A stretch of 64,000 bases of DNA from Trichuris trichiura (lineage: Eukaryota > Nematoda > Enoplea > Trichinellida > Trichuridae). Positions 11,230 through 22,554 of this stretch are shown here, in pieces. Under the pieces are notes generated by a model. That model searched no databases, had not been told where the DNA came from, and was given only the letters and a program-made list of their open reading frames with translations. The stretch lies in NCBI GenBank assembly GCA_037903355.1, contig JBAJFE010000042.1, positions 3,236,001 through 3,300,000 of the forward strand. Direction: 5' to 3'. Each line of letters begins with the position of its first letter. Position 1 is the first letter of the stretch. Both the position numbers and the translations under genes were made by a program.

Positions 11230-12077
11230 GTGCCGCCTACTGCTTGCCTCTGAAGACTAGCGACATCAGTTTGTCGGCAGAGAGCTGAGAGCGGTCCCGT
11301 TATCGTGATGGAAAAAGATACTGAGGTGCAACTTGCCACGCCGTTTTCTCACCAGTGCGGTCTTTAATTTTCACAAAACTGTTTTGTAATAACTTGGAGT
11401 GACTGTTCGCTCTCTTTCAATAAAGTCAGTCGGAATTACTCCGTCGTTGTCCCTGAACATGGTTGCCATAACCTTCCAAGCCGACCTCTCCGCTTTGAAC
11501 TTGACCGGACCTGCTGATCCCCTCAGTAACCAGTGCTTGGATTGGTCCTTACTCTAGGGGTCACATTGGTGGATTTATGTTTCATTTCCCATGGCGATAC
11601 GATCAAAAACGCGGTCTCATTTGCTCCTATCTTCATTGAAAGCTCTCAAAAAAGGTTAACGCGTCGTACCAGCTGTTCCTCACTCAACGCGTTCGGGACC
11701 CACTGAGGTGAAAGCTTCCACAGACCAAGGGTTTCATGCAGTATTCCAAATGCTGAATGGCAGAAGATCCCAGCCATTCTACCAATCCTCCGGATGGTGA
11801 CTCCGCAGTCTCCTTCCACTAGATTCCGGACAAGGGCTCCGATTCCTTCACTCGTTGCGGTTGCTGGCCTTCCCGCTCTCCGGCCACCTTTGATGGCCTG
11901 TCTGCCCTCCGTGAAACGCCTTATCCACTCATAAACAAGTGACTTAGATAGTGTGCTACTACCGTAAGCCCATTGCAAAGATTGAATAATCTTCTTCGGC
12001 TGCTAACCAAGCTTGGGTAAAAAATTAATGTTAGCTCTGACCTCAAAACGAAGATTTTTTCTTTCATGAGAAAAGCG
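11230..12077 (-). pseudogene. mariner transposase, decayed
   Basis: Reading the minus strand from about 12045: a start region resembling NI.F..KLG, the helix-turn-helix part (GRRAGRPATATSEGIGALVR), then IRRIGRMAGIF and LGLWKLSPQWVPNALSEEQL, the linker typical of mariner. After frameshifts near 11640 it continues through GNET (the first catalytic Asp of the usual GDET is Asn here), KVMATMFRDNDGVIPTDFIE, and FFHHDN, which keeps the second Asp. The third catalytic Asp is not found, and the 3' end of the element is missing. The element's 5' part lies beyond the Merlin insertion at 17036-17215. Confidence 0.8.
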
Positions 12078-12562
12078 GAGTCTTTAAAGCTCTTTCCTCA
12101 CCAGTTCCGGCGGGGGCAACTTCAAAGGAGGTCAAGTGGGGATTAGAGGGTATTGTGCACGGCGGCTTACGTAATCAGATTATCAGGTTACGGCTAAAGA
12201 ATTTCTGGCGGCAACGACGAAGCGCACTAACAGTTACTCATGGACCAATGGACCATATGCCGATAGCACCGCTACGTCTAACCGTTCTACCCAAACGCGT
12301 GTAATGAAATTGAACGTAAAACAAGCGTACATACCATTCGCTGGGAGTAGGAGACTGAGATCTTGTTTGTTAGTGGCCCAGCGGAAGTTGAGGCGGCAGT
12401 GTCAAAGCATAACGCGTGACTCTACGGCGTAATGATTTGTGCTCAGCGGCACAACGGGAGGAACCTGTATCGTCGGTTTTAGTGAACACGTGCAGATTAG
12501 TTGGCGTGGCATCACAATGAAGCATTAGTGGCACATGCACTGACCCGTATGTCAGTCTAACG

Positions 12563-13386
12563 TAGTGTTTCTCAACGTGAGCCCTGGGGCCCCCTGGGAG
12601 ATTTTAGGGGGCCCTGGAAGCCAGGGAGCCATGGAGGATAATGCGGCAGGAGATTGTCCCAATCAACAGTTCAGCGGTAATAAGTAGCGTAGGAAAGTAA
12701 TACGGTGGGCCTATTTGTCACTAACAGGAAGGCGTTGACAGCCCAACGGGAAATGTTCCATTGCAAAGTCAAGACGCATTGACGTTATCTTTCTTCCCTA
12801 GGAGCCAATGAAAAACATGCTTTTACATTTCGTCCTGCCCGGTACGCTTCTAAAAAGTCTCTGTGCATGGCATGCTTCTAAAAAGCCCTTAGCCTTTCGG
12901 TAGGGAGCAGTTCGCAGAAATGTGTTCCATCTGCACATCCGTCTATCAACCCATAAAAACTTGTTATTCTATTCCTTCTCGTGCGGTGCAAACAAGCGCC
13001 GTGCCCTTCAGTTTCCGCGAACGGAACTTCAGAACAACTCATTCCATCCGACCGTTCGTAACACAATAGCAACCGGTATTCCCGTACGTACGGCTTTTCC
13101 GTCGCACATTCCCCACTTTTTCCCTTGACTCATAAAGGCGCCGACTCACAGAAGCGTACCCTTCCATTTCTTCCTCCCTGGTATGCGCTGAACAAACAGC
13201 ATTTATAGTGGTCCTTTTCTATTATTCACGCGGACTCTAGGCTGCGCGACAGGAGCGGCCAAAGCAAGAAAGCTGTGGGCACTAACAGACAAGGGGGCCA
13301 TCTGGGGGCCCTGGTGAGTCCAGGGGCCCTGGTGAGCCCTGAAAAGGCCTAGGGGGCCCTGGGGCAAAAAAGGTTGAGAAACTATG
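12563..13386. mobile_element. hAT MITE, family B copy 1 (824 bp)
   Basis: The ends are TAGTGTTTCTCAACG and GTTGAGAAACTATG. The flanks GTCTAACG (12555-12562) and GCCTAACG (13387-13394) match at 7 of 8. The body is the near-exact reverse complement of 16107-16876, with GC-rich CCCTGG blocks at both ends. It contains no transposase; short frames on both strands are mirror shadows between the two copies. It lies inside the left half of the Merlin composite, so it is the younger insertion. Confidence 0.9.
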
Positions 13387-14418
13387 GCCTAACGGATTAG
13401 CGCTGAAGAATTCTGCTGCACTGCAGCTGAATAGCGATTGCAAGTGTCACTGATGGGGTTAGTGACCTGTTCAGAAGAGTGAAGGCGAAGGACTTATTCA
13501 GCTGCGCATGAACTGAAGGTACAGGAAACACAGTGGGGCGTGCAGAGGTTCAAGCTCAGACCTCGTTTAGTAATTCGTCGAAAACATCGGAGGTCAAAGG
13601 TCTGTGCCGCTTAGTGCCTTGGTAAACTGCGTAAAGCTCATTCTGCGTTATGTCTATGCCAGCGTCCAGCGATAGTATGCCATCGAGTGAAGGGTATGTC
13701 GTGCGTTTACGTTTATTTTTTCTAAGCGCGTTTCTCTGATCAGGTCGAAACCGTCCGCCCGTAACTACTGCCTTCATCAGACTCTTCGCCTCAGTGAACG
13801 GTATGTACTTTGGTTCGCCTTATCCATTTCTTGTCGCTTGAAAGTGAACGCTTGTTTGCGATAAGTGTCTCTGCCCGTAGGCCCGTTTATCGTCCGCGTC
13901 AACGTCGTACAATAATAATCCTAATAATAACGAAACACACACACACATGTTCAGGTTTAGGCTTAGGCTGGGGCAGAACAGGATGGCCGACAGACCTACA
14001 GTATGACGGCAGATGCAACGGTGAAACACATCGTCGCCGTCGGTATCTTTCATTACTTCAGCAATACGCGACCTTTGCGCATCGGTGCGCTGATAATAGG
14101 ATTACGCCAGTCATTGTTCCTCTGACGTAATAACCCCCCTTGACCTCCTTTGAAGTTGCTGCAATAACTTCCGCTGGGCAACTAACATACAAGACCCAGA
14201 GACTGTCGCTGGAGGTTTCAGGGGCAGGCGCTGCGGTCACTTAGGGCTGGTTCAACCTGAACATCGTTACGCGCATACAGAAAATGACCGTGAAGTTTAA
14301 CTGCGTACCATTCACTACGGCACGCAGACTGACGAACTGATGACTTGGAACCGATGCGACCTGATCACAGTTACGCACATACAGAAAGTAAAGGTAAACA
14401 AGCTACCATCTACTGCGG

Positions 14419-15502
14419 CTAGGAAACGGGCGCTGGCGGCGCGTCCACTCGCAGCGGGTGCAACCGGAGGATGTCGCTCAGGATGGCGTCGAACACATCG
14501 GTGCCTCCCAAACGCTTCCTCCATATGAACTCAAAGAGGTGCAATGGGAGAGCGCACTGATGCCTTCCAAAACGCTGCTTGTTGTCCCGTTTGACCTGAG
14601 CCCACAGCGATTCAACGGACTGCGTATGCGCACCTGTACCTCGGTCTACGAAGTTCGCCGAGTGGTTCACTCGTGAGTGCTAGAACCCCTCGCAGCTGAG
14701 ATACCGGTACGCACGCCATTTGTTCGTGACCACGGCAGACTCACGCCTACGTGCGACTATATAACCGGCAGCAGCGTTCTAGACGAGCGGTCCTCCATGG
14801 TTTTGAGGTGGACTGCGCCAGTTCCCTGGCATACACCACCGAAGACCCGCAGCGGTGGGTGCTTCTTCCCTCAGTTGTACTTGCTCTGGGAAAACAGGGA
14901 CTTGTCCAGCTCGACAGTCACCCTCAGACCTCCCAGTTGCACCGAAGCTTGGGCAAGCGCTTCTGCTGCAACTTGCCTCAAGTACCTACACCACCGCACT
15001 GCATTGGTGCGGTTTACCCCTGTAATTAAGACAACGTCTACAGGAACAAAACAAAGCGCGCGTATCACTACCAGCTCCTCTTTACAGAATTTCACCGTGG
15101 TCAGCCGTCGACTCCAGAAGTACACAAACTCCACCGCCTTCTGGAACTTCATCCCGTGCTGGGGGACTGTAACAGAAACATTGCAACGTACAACCAAAGA
15201 CAGCTACTGTACTTAGTACGCTTACTGTCAAACCACGTGCCCTTCCTTATGAACAGTTCCTTGTGACAGGACCGTTTGTGGCACCGCCAGGCCATGCCAC
15301 CGCGCCTCAGACGCATCGCCTGTCTGCACGAGAGGCAAAGCCTGTCACTGTACAGCATGCCCTCACCGCGAAGAAACTGCATCGCCGTTTTTTCGTTAGG
15401 CACAGTCTGCTGCAGCCATAGCAAGCCCTTACGCGCGCTTTTACGTGGTCGACGACTTCGGCTTGCCGTTGGCAGGTTTGGACTTTTCATCAGCGTAGTC
15501 AT
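14419..15502 (-). pseudogene. Merlin (IS1595/ISXO2-like) transposase, decayed
   Basis: Three minus-strand frames together cover the protein. The first (15149-15502) has an N-terminal zinc-ribbon region, with RLCLSCRQAMRLRRGGMAWR then CHKRSCHKE. The second (14871-15197) reaches VTVELDKSLFSQSKYN, where the first catalytic Asp is kept but the usual following Glu is Lys. The third (14419-14670) has NHSANFVDRGTGAHTQSVES, which includes the catalytic Glu of the ISXO2 fold. The middle segment with the second Asp is broken. Frameshifts separate the three pieces. The intact motif order matches the better copy at 30620-31660. Confidence 0.8.
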
Positions 15503-15503
15503 A

Positions 15504-16973
15504 CCGCAAAATGAGCTCTACGCAGTGTACCATGGCCACTGCACATTAGAAGGTTGACCTTTGATGTTTTCGACGAATTACGAACCGAACCCTACCATAC
15601 AGCGCTGCTGCCCTACTGTGTTCTACGTGCCAGCAATCTAAGCGCAGCTGCTTCATACCGTTACTGACCATTGTTTCTCAAGGGTCAGTAACCGCATCCG
15701 TGACAATCCCATTAGTATTGCCTGCAGTATTAAGGAATTCCTCGCCCGGTGATCACGCAGGCAAAAGACCTCAAGTCTGCAGGTGCCACTGGCGCTGCAT
15801 TGTCCAGCCTGTCCCGGTTGATCGGCTGTTTACACTTCAATACGCAATATCGCAAAATGAGCTCTATGCAATGGCGCAACGCTCATTAGAACGTTGACCT
15901 TCGATGTTTTCGAGGAATTATGAAGCTAACGTTATCATGAAACGCAGTTGCATCATTGTGCTCCACGTGCCGGCAATCTATGCCCAGCTGTTTCATTCTG
16001 TCCTTTACTGACCATTGTTTCGGAAGGGTCAGCAACCGCATCCGTGACAATCGCATCAGTATTGCCTGCAGTGTTAAGGAATTCCTCACCAGGTAATCGC
16101 GTAGGCCATAGTTTCTCAACTTTTTTTGCCCCAGGGCTCCCCTAGGCTTTTTCAGGGCCCCCAGATGGCCCCCTTGTCTGTTAGTGCCCACAGCTTTCTT
16201 GCTTTGGCCGCTCCTGTCGCGCAGCCTAGAGTCCGCGTGAATAATAGAAAAGGACCACTATAAATGCTGTTTGTTCAGCGCATACCAGGGAGGAAGAAAT
16301 GGAAGGGTACGCTTCTATGAGTCGGTGCCTTTATGAGTCGAGGGAAAAAGTGGGGAATGTGCGACGGAAAAGCCGTACGTACGGGAATACCGGTTGCTAT
16401 TGTGTTACGAACGGTCGGATGGAATGAGTTGTTCTGAAGTTCCGTTCTCAAAAACTGAAGGGCACGGCGTTTGTCTGCACTGCACGAGAAGGAATAGAAT
16501 AACAAATTTTTATGGGTTGGTAGAAGGATGTGCAGATGGAACACATTTCTGCGAACTGCTCCCTACCGAAAGGCTAAGGGCTTTTTAGAAGCATGCCATG
16601 CACAGAGACTTTTTAGAAGCGTACCGGGTAGGACGAAATGTAAAAGCATGTTTTTCATTGGCTCCTAGGGAAGAAAGATAACGTCAACGCGTCCTGACTT
16701 TGCAATGGAACATTTTCCGTTGGGCTGTCAACGCCTTCCCGTTAGTGACAAATAGGCCCACCGTATTACTTTCCTACGCTACTTATTACCGCTGAACTGT
16801 TGATTGGGACAATCTCCTGCCCCATTATCCTCCAGGGCTCCCTAAAATCTCCCAGGGCCCACGTTGAGAAACACTGGCGTAGGCAAATAACCTTAAGGCT
16901 GCAGGTGCCGCTGATGCAGCATTGTCCAGCCCGTCCAGTTGCTCAGCTGTTCACGCTTCATCACGCAGTCTCA
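15504..16973. repeat. tandem duplication of about 345 bp in Merlin subterminal DNA
   Basis: The unit starting CGCAAAATGAGCTCTACGC at about 15508 recurs at about 15850 as CGCAAAATGAGCTCTATGC. Both continue through GTTGACCTT.GATGTTTTCGA, GCCAGCAATCTA or GCCGGCAATCTA, and TTGCCTGCAGT.TTAAGGAA. The second unit is interrupted by the hAT MITE at 16107-16876. The Merlin at 30158-32255 shows a looser doubling at the same position upstream of its transposase, so the doubling may be a family trait. Confidence 0.7.
16107..16876. mobile_element. hAT MITE, family B copy 2 (770 bp)
   Basis: It starts CATAGTTTCTCAAC and ends GTTGAGAAACACTG. It is flanked by a perfect 8-bp target duplication GCGTAGGC (16099-16106 and 16877-16884). 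The body is the reverse complement of 12563-13386 with a few indels. It has no coding capacity. Removing it rejoins the second unit of the tandem duplication in the Merlin composite. Confidence 0.95.
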
Positions 16974-17035
16974 TCATGTATCACTCACTGAAGTTGCCGC
17001 CGCCGGAAATGACGGGGAAAGAGTTTTAAAGACCC

Positions 17036-17215
17036 GAAAAACGATTACTTTAGGAGCAGCTTGTACCACACTGGCGCAGCTTCGGATAAGGCTATCTTTC
17101 CGTACAAGTTCAAAGATAACGGAGATGTGATTAGACATCTTTTGGCCTGTCAGTTGGTGTCTTGATAGACACTGCACCGTCTTTCCAGGAGCTTTCCGAA
17201 CAACTCTCGTGTGTT
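17036..17215 (-). mobile_element. mariner 5' segment beyond the Merlin insertion
   Basis: This aligns with 4346-4525: ACGATTACTTTA.GAGCAGC, CACACTGGCGCAG and AGTTCAAAGATAACGGAGAT have close counterparts there. It is therefore the continuation of the mariner whose transposase lies at 11230-12077, displaced by the 5-kb Merlin composite. No mariner terminal inverted repeat could be placed with certainty. Confidence 0.75.
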
Positions 17216-18803
17216 CCGAAGGGAAGAATTGGAAAAGCAAAACGGTTTGCTGGTCAGTTCTGTTAGGAAGTTCCGTTCACTAATGCAGGAAGTGTGAACC
17301 GTTTAGTTGTGCACGGAAAACTAATTGTAAATCAATTGCTTCACTTTTTTTGCCAAATACTGGTAAACTATATGCTGCATTAAGCTTTGTTTCTTTATCG
17401 AGGACGTTATTAGAGAAGTTCGACACATGAAATGTTTACTGGGCGAAGCTTTCAGGAATGGTTTCTTTCCGTCTTCAGCGCACGAGCAATCATGTTCTTG
17501 TCTGTGCAGTTTTTCTGGTCGTTTTGGGAGTGCTTTGCATGGGACAGCATTGGGGCGTGCAGCAGCGGGTTAAAAATGATAGTGTTGATCATTTTTCGTT
17601 CATCACCATTCCACTGTCACTGTTGATTTTTGCTTTGCAGCGACTGCACAAAGCTTTTTTAATCTTCCTTAGCCAGAACCTGGGTCCTGGCGGTCTTTTA
17701 ATGCTTAGTTCTTCATCATTAAAGAAACATTTGGCAGACGTTCTACTACCGCAAATGTCATCACCGTCTGCTGTGAGAATGTTCCTACTTGTTTTCAGGT
17801 TTTTCTGATGTTGTATGAATCTGCGACATACTGTATGAACCTTTTCTACGGTTCTATAACGTTGCAGACTATTCCTGGTTTTTGCTTTGGTGGGCTTTCG
17901 GTCTTGTTTGACTGCAGAATCGAACATAAGATCAAATGAATACCAAGCTGAGACTTAAACCTTGCATGGTTGTGACAATTTTCTCCCCACACAGGGTAGT
18001 GAGGCAGAATGGCTTGAGGCGCGATTTTTTATTGCTGTCACTTCTTAATTCATATCTGTTTAGCCCTCTGATGCTGCAGTTGAAGGTCGTCTCAGGCAGT
18101 TTCCATGCCTAGTCGTCCTGTGTCAAACTCCTATAAACATGAAGCTGCTTTTTCTCTATGAACACTCTCATAAAGACTGACTGTGCGATCTGCAATCTGC
18201 AAGTCAAACACCAACAGGGGCAGTCTACAAGATCACGTGTGGTGCAGGGGCTGCCTATTTCATGAAGCGGGGTAACCAAGAAACTAATGTCTGAACAGCG
18301 TGAAGCAAATTTAAAACAAGCAGAAATGCAGTGACAGCTTTAAGGAGGCTATGCCAGCAGAGCCTGACAGCCAGAGAACAATCTCTTGAGGCCATGGAAG
18401 AGACAGTGACGCTGTCAGCGGTAGATGAAGACGCAATGAATTGTCTCTTCGATGAACATCTCAGCACTACAGCGCTTTACCAGGAGTCTGACATCCGCCA
18501 CGGGAACGCCTAAGAGGCTCTGAACCATTCTGTATAGTGCAGAAATGAACAGGGAAAAAGGGTGAGGATACGTGTTCAGTAGTAGAATTTTTAACTGGCT
18601 GCTAAAAATCCCACAGCTACCAGAAAGACAGCACGAACGAGATCGGTAACTTTGCCAACCTTTGGCAGCGTCGTCTGTACACAGTCTTCAATAGGCCGCA
18701 TAAGCACCATATTTGCGGGTTTTGATGATTTAGCTTCGTGTAACTGGTGTCTTCACTGCCTCACTTATTAAAGAAAATTCTCGTTGTGTGTTCTTTCTCA
18801 TAG
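17216..18803. other. unassigned stretch
   Basis: Opposing open frames of 110-116 codons overlap at 17458-17808 (+) and 17589-17927 (-). Neither shows a domain I recognise. No repeat ends were seen. Confidence 0.35.
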
Positions 18804-19019
18804 TCAAGGAAGGACAATTTTTCCATATGATTACGGAATTTATTTATGCAGAATAGGCAATTCATTAGCATGCAGTGAAAATTTGTTTAGTGAATTCATG
18901 AATTTTAGTGCTTGCTTATATCAGCTGATTGAAATACCTGAACCATACCAAAATGAATGCTCTGAAATGGATATTAGTGAGCGCATTTCCGGTGGGCAGG
19001 CTGAATCATTACCGGAGAA
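18804..19019 (+). CDS. putative internal exon of an unknown gene
   Basis: A 216-base open segment is preceded by a pyrimidine-rich acceptor (TTCTTTCTCATAG ending at 18803) and followed by a consensus donor GTAAGT at 19020. It encodes about 71 residues with acidic, non-repetitive composition, including QLIEIPEPYQNECSEMDISE, followed by RISGGQAESLPE. I recognise no domain. The phase (one base in, two bases out) does not join directly to the next acceptor-like site at 20817, so another exon would be needed. It is not part of any transposable element identified here, which makes it the best candidate for host coding sequence. It could still be chance. Confidence 0.25.
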
Positions 19020-19315
19020 GTAAGTACTGCCTCTACTTTTCCCAGAGCAACAAATGTACGTCATCTATTAAAATCTGAAATGAGTTCACATTTTTAATTT
19101 TATATAAAATCTGATTGGTTCTTTATTGTTTCGGCGGAGTCTTTGCCAGACACCATGTATGTAATTATGACATAGTAAAACTGTCAACCTCAACTAACTG
19201 ACGTTATTGGTCGCTTCAGTGGTATGAATACGTTTTAGAACCTAGCTATTACTATCACTGATTCTCGAAGAATTTATCTTCCCTTGTATACGCAAAGGTT
19301 TGGAAAATAAGAGTA

Positions 19316-20048
19316 CAGTAGAACCCCTCGTATCAGGGCTCCTCACATGTGAAACCCCTCATATCTGTGATCATCCATAGGCTGACCGCGCGCAGTGAAG
19401 GTGCGTGCGCAAGCTACTTCATCGCTGCCTATTGTTATATGCTCCTTTCTTTTCTCTGGTCATTTTTCATTTGACTGTGCTGCGCGCCTTGCTAAATCTA
19501 AAGTGCTGTTCTTCTTTTGAAAGTAGGGCCCACCTACACGACGAATCATAGCTTGAGACGTTTTCTAAAGAAGACTGGTACTTTACCATTCTTAGGTCGC
19601 CCAGGTACTATATTTCATTGCATCTCGAGGGTGAGTAGGACAATTTTTCAAACGTTTGCTACCTTGTTCGGAACCAAACGATACTTGAAACGTAAGTTTC
19701 CCAAGCGTTAGCCAAAAATAATCCTTGATGGCACTAAAAGCAGTCTGACACCAACAGGGACGAACAGAAGAGCATAATTCCCGGTCACCACCGGGTCCTG
19801 CAGTTCCTTAGAAAATTGATTTCTGTTGGTCACAGTCTGTAGACGTCAACCAGAGCTTAGGTATTAGCTTAAGCTTACGTGATCTAAGGTCACCTCGACC
19901 ACAGGGATCAGTGAGCAACAGCGACTTAAGTTCACATGAACTGAATTTTCAATCAAGTACACCATGTAGGAGAATTCTTCCTATGTGAAAGCCCTGCGTA
20001 TCCGCGCGACCCAGGTTGCGAGCTGTCTGGATATGAGGGGTTCGACTG
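19316..20048. mobile_element. Tigger-type MITE (733 bp)
   Basis: The termini are CAGTAGAACCCCTCGTATC and, in reverse complement at the right, CAGTCGAACCCCTCATATCC. They are flanked by TA (19314-19315 and 20049-20050), the Tc1/mariner/pogo target duplication. The end sequence is of the CAGT.GAACCCC type seen in Tigger elements. No transposase remains inside. Confidence 0.9.
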
Positions 20049-20213
20049 TAATACGTTTTCTCCAATGTAAATGAAGCTAAACATTCGAGTGAGACATAAT
20101 GATTTTTTTCCGCAGTTGTCCCCAACCGCTCATGAATCCCAAACTATTAAGTGCATTAATAATAAAAGGTAACAGCAGACACAACTGACAGCATAGTGTG
20201 TGTGGTTGTATTA

Positions 20214-20430
20214 CCGTTTATTACGGTCTATAAGAACACCCCTCTACCTAAGTTATGGGTTGTAATAATTGGCCCAGTTGGTACTTCCTAGGCTCGCATT
20301 CGACTTATTAGTCCTATGAGCTGAACAGCAATTCTTCTACCTCAATTAGACTGACTACGTGATTAACTGGGCCAATCATTACTACCCATTACTTAGGTAG
20401 AGGGGTGTTCTTATAGGCCGTAATATACGG
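20214..20430. mobile_element. pogo/Tigger palindromic MITE (217 bp)
   Basis: It is flanked by TA on both sides. The arms read CCGTTTATTACGGTCTATAA and, reversed, CCGTATATTACGGCCTATAA, then both continue GAACACCCCTCTACCTAAGT. The same terminal motif caps the large Tigger palindrome at 35726-40291, so this is probably a short derivative moved by that family's transposase. No coding capacity. Confidence 0.92.
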
Positions 20431-22554
20431 TATATGACTTTTCTGAAAACACAGAATTTATCTTTTATTTTCTGGCATTTGCGCTTGACAATCTCGAAGT
20501 AACAAGATACTCTGTTAAGTCACATGTGTTCATGGTTGCTTTTTAGTATTTGGTCAGTTCTGTCTTCTGCATTGAATGTATGAACATTTCGTTCATTCGG
20601 AAAAGTCATGAAACATTCTTCCTCATGATAGGGTTTCAGGAGTGCTGTAGTTTTGTTCCGCGACAATGTTCATAAATAAAACAAAAAAATTGCCTTTCCA
20701 AAGGATTGGTGTTATGCTGCTGGGAAAACGTATGGTGAATAAAGTAAGTTCAGGTTCCCAGTGCCGTAGAAAGACAACTAAGCAAGTACCATTGTGCATA
20801 TAACGTAAACATTTCAGGTGACAATGAATCAAATGAACCCTTCGCGCCTGAGCAAATTAGCACCGTTTCTGTCGGCGAGCACTCAGAACATCTTTGTTTC
20901 TCCAGCAGTATTGATTGAATGCGTATTTCTTCTGTGCACAAAAGAAAAGCCCGTTTCTATACGCTATATATGGAGAATCAGAATGGACAGTTGCTGTCTA
21001 GTTCTGACAAGCAGCATAGGATGAGCTCGACTGCTCCGCTTTTCTTTCTGTATTTTTGACAGAGAAGTTTATCGAAGGTAGCTGTCGCATTCCAGCAGTG
21101 GTTTCGTACAGCTGGTGCAGCTGCGGTTTTAAATACAGCATATTTCTTAACATGTTATGGGTTTTCACATCCGATCTCCATGTGTCCTTTGTCCATTTCC
21201 TCCACTAGTTGCTGATCTAGCTCTTCTCGTTTTCAGCAGCAACTGTTGTCAGTCCTTTTCTCTAAGGACGGGTAAAGTTAGCCGTCAAGAAAACGAAAAC
21301 GAGTCGCTCTGCTCTATTAGGTTTTTAAGAGCTGCTCGCCATCTCCTGGTAGAGCGTTTCTTTCGTTTAATCAGAGGGAAAGAGGCAAAAAGCTGCAAGA
21401 CGCTTGGAAATCAAAACGTAGCTTTAGTGTTTGTTTGTTGCTCATCTTTGCATAGTTATGTCACCACAGCTAATTGCTCAATAGCCTCCTGTGTCATTAA
21501 GCTTGTGGTGCCGCGTCACATCCCACAAAAAAACTTCAGTAGCGCATTTCAGCATACGGAATTGCTTACGTCAAAAATGATTCTTGAGGTGGTGAGTATT
21601 TTTACACTTTAACAGGCTTAGAAACGCTGTTTTTTGGGGAGAAAACGTTTTTGTGAGTGATCGATTTAGAACCGTGCCTTTTAAAGAGTATTAAAAGTTA
21701 AAGGGCGATTGGGAAAATGCTGGGCCGAGAACGGCCGCTTCCATATGGGGGCAGCGGACACGTCCAGGGTCAACTGTTCCATCCAGCCTCTCCTTTTTCC
21801 TGCCGTTTTTCCCTGGGTCAATGGGCTACGATGAGCTAATGGGTGAGTTCAATGCACTAAAGGGGGCCGTCGTTGCTGTCACTGAAAAACTTTGATTTAA
21901 ATATTAATAAAAGCTAAAGACAGAATGGTTTCCAACTGCCCTTCTTTGATAACATCCATGCCATTCATAATGCAACTATAAGAGTATCCGTGAAAACAGC
22001 AGGACCCAAAGAAGTACAATCCGTTCAGACAGGTACTGAGCTTCTAGCTGTAAAACAGGGTGATACCCAGTGTGTCCTTGAAAAGAAAAGGTTTAATTCG
22101 GTTGTTCCAAAACTTTCTGGTGCTACTGCCTCCTTTTGAGACGAATACTTTGTCATCGCTCCCACCCCCACCGCATCTCTCTGTCGAGCACTGCCCTGAT
22201 TTTAGTTGACGGTGAAGATAGGTCAAAGTGTGTGCCGATGCTCCGCAATTATCGGTTCTCTGATCTTTTTGCATATTGAATGAGTTGCCTTTCGTAATAA
22301 TCAAGTTATGAAGCGTGGCGGATTAGCACACGCTATTCCGTGTGCAGTGTGATGGCAGGGAGCTTAAAACGCGTGACATGAGCTTTTGACAAATGAGAAA
22401 AGAGATTACAATGGAAATTCGCGTCAGTAATCCTTTATTAGTCATAACATAACATGCCAACCTACTTTTCAACGTGAAAGATGCTTATGATGAAGCGAAA
22501 CTAACCTTTTACGTCTTGATTAATATTTGTGAGCACTATTCTTGGGTTTCCTTG
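20431..22554. other. mostly unassigned stretch
   Basis: An acceptor-like TTTCAG at 20817 is followed by an open frame beginning DNESNEPFAPEQISTVSVGE that closes after about 33 codons, and a 151-codon frame lies at 21157-21612. Neither is supported by a domain. No repeat ends were recognised. Confidence 0.35.

Larger units (their letters stand above)
12078..17035. mobile_element. composite Merlin element, two copies tail to tail
   Basis: The outer ends are inverted: GAGTCTTTAAAGCTCTTTCC at 12078 and, in reverse complement, GGGTCTTTAAAACTCTTTCC at 17035. Both continue into TTCCGGCG..GGCAACTTC. The flanks GAAAAGCG and GAAAAACG agree at 7 of 8, the duplication length known for Merlin, and the paralogous mariner at about 4345 shows the uninterrupted site. 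The left half (12078-14197) and the right half run 5' to 3' toward the middle: the block AAAGCTCATTCTGCG at about 13634 is the inverse of CGCAAAATGAGCTC at 15507. A former inner terminus ends AAGACCC at 14197. The left half carries no transposase domain; the right half carries a broken one. Confidence 0.6.

Noticed and set aside
12878..13128. Opposing frames repeated in mirror image at 16275-16588
   Set aside because: They are shadows produced by the two inverted copies of the same non-coding hAT MITE.
13957..13968. Nematode-type telomere array
   Set aside because: There are only two units, and they occupy a fixed position inside Merlin elements; a telomere or interstitial telomeric array would be far longer.
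14751..15216. Plus-strand frames of 92 and 179 codons
   Set aside because: They overlap the minus-strand Merlin transposase and carry none of its motifs.
21157..21612. 151-codon plus-strand frame as a gene
   Set aside because: The residue composition is irregular, no domain is visible, and a good splice acceptor within it would favour a different frame.
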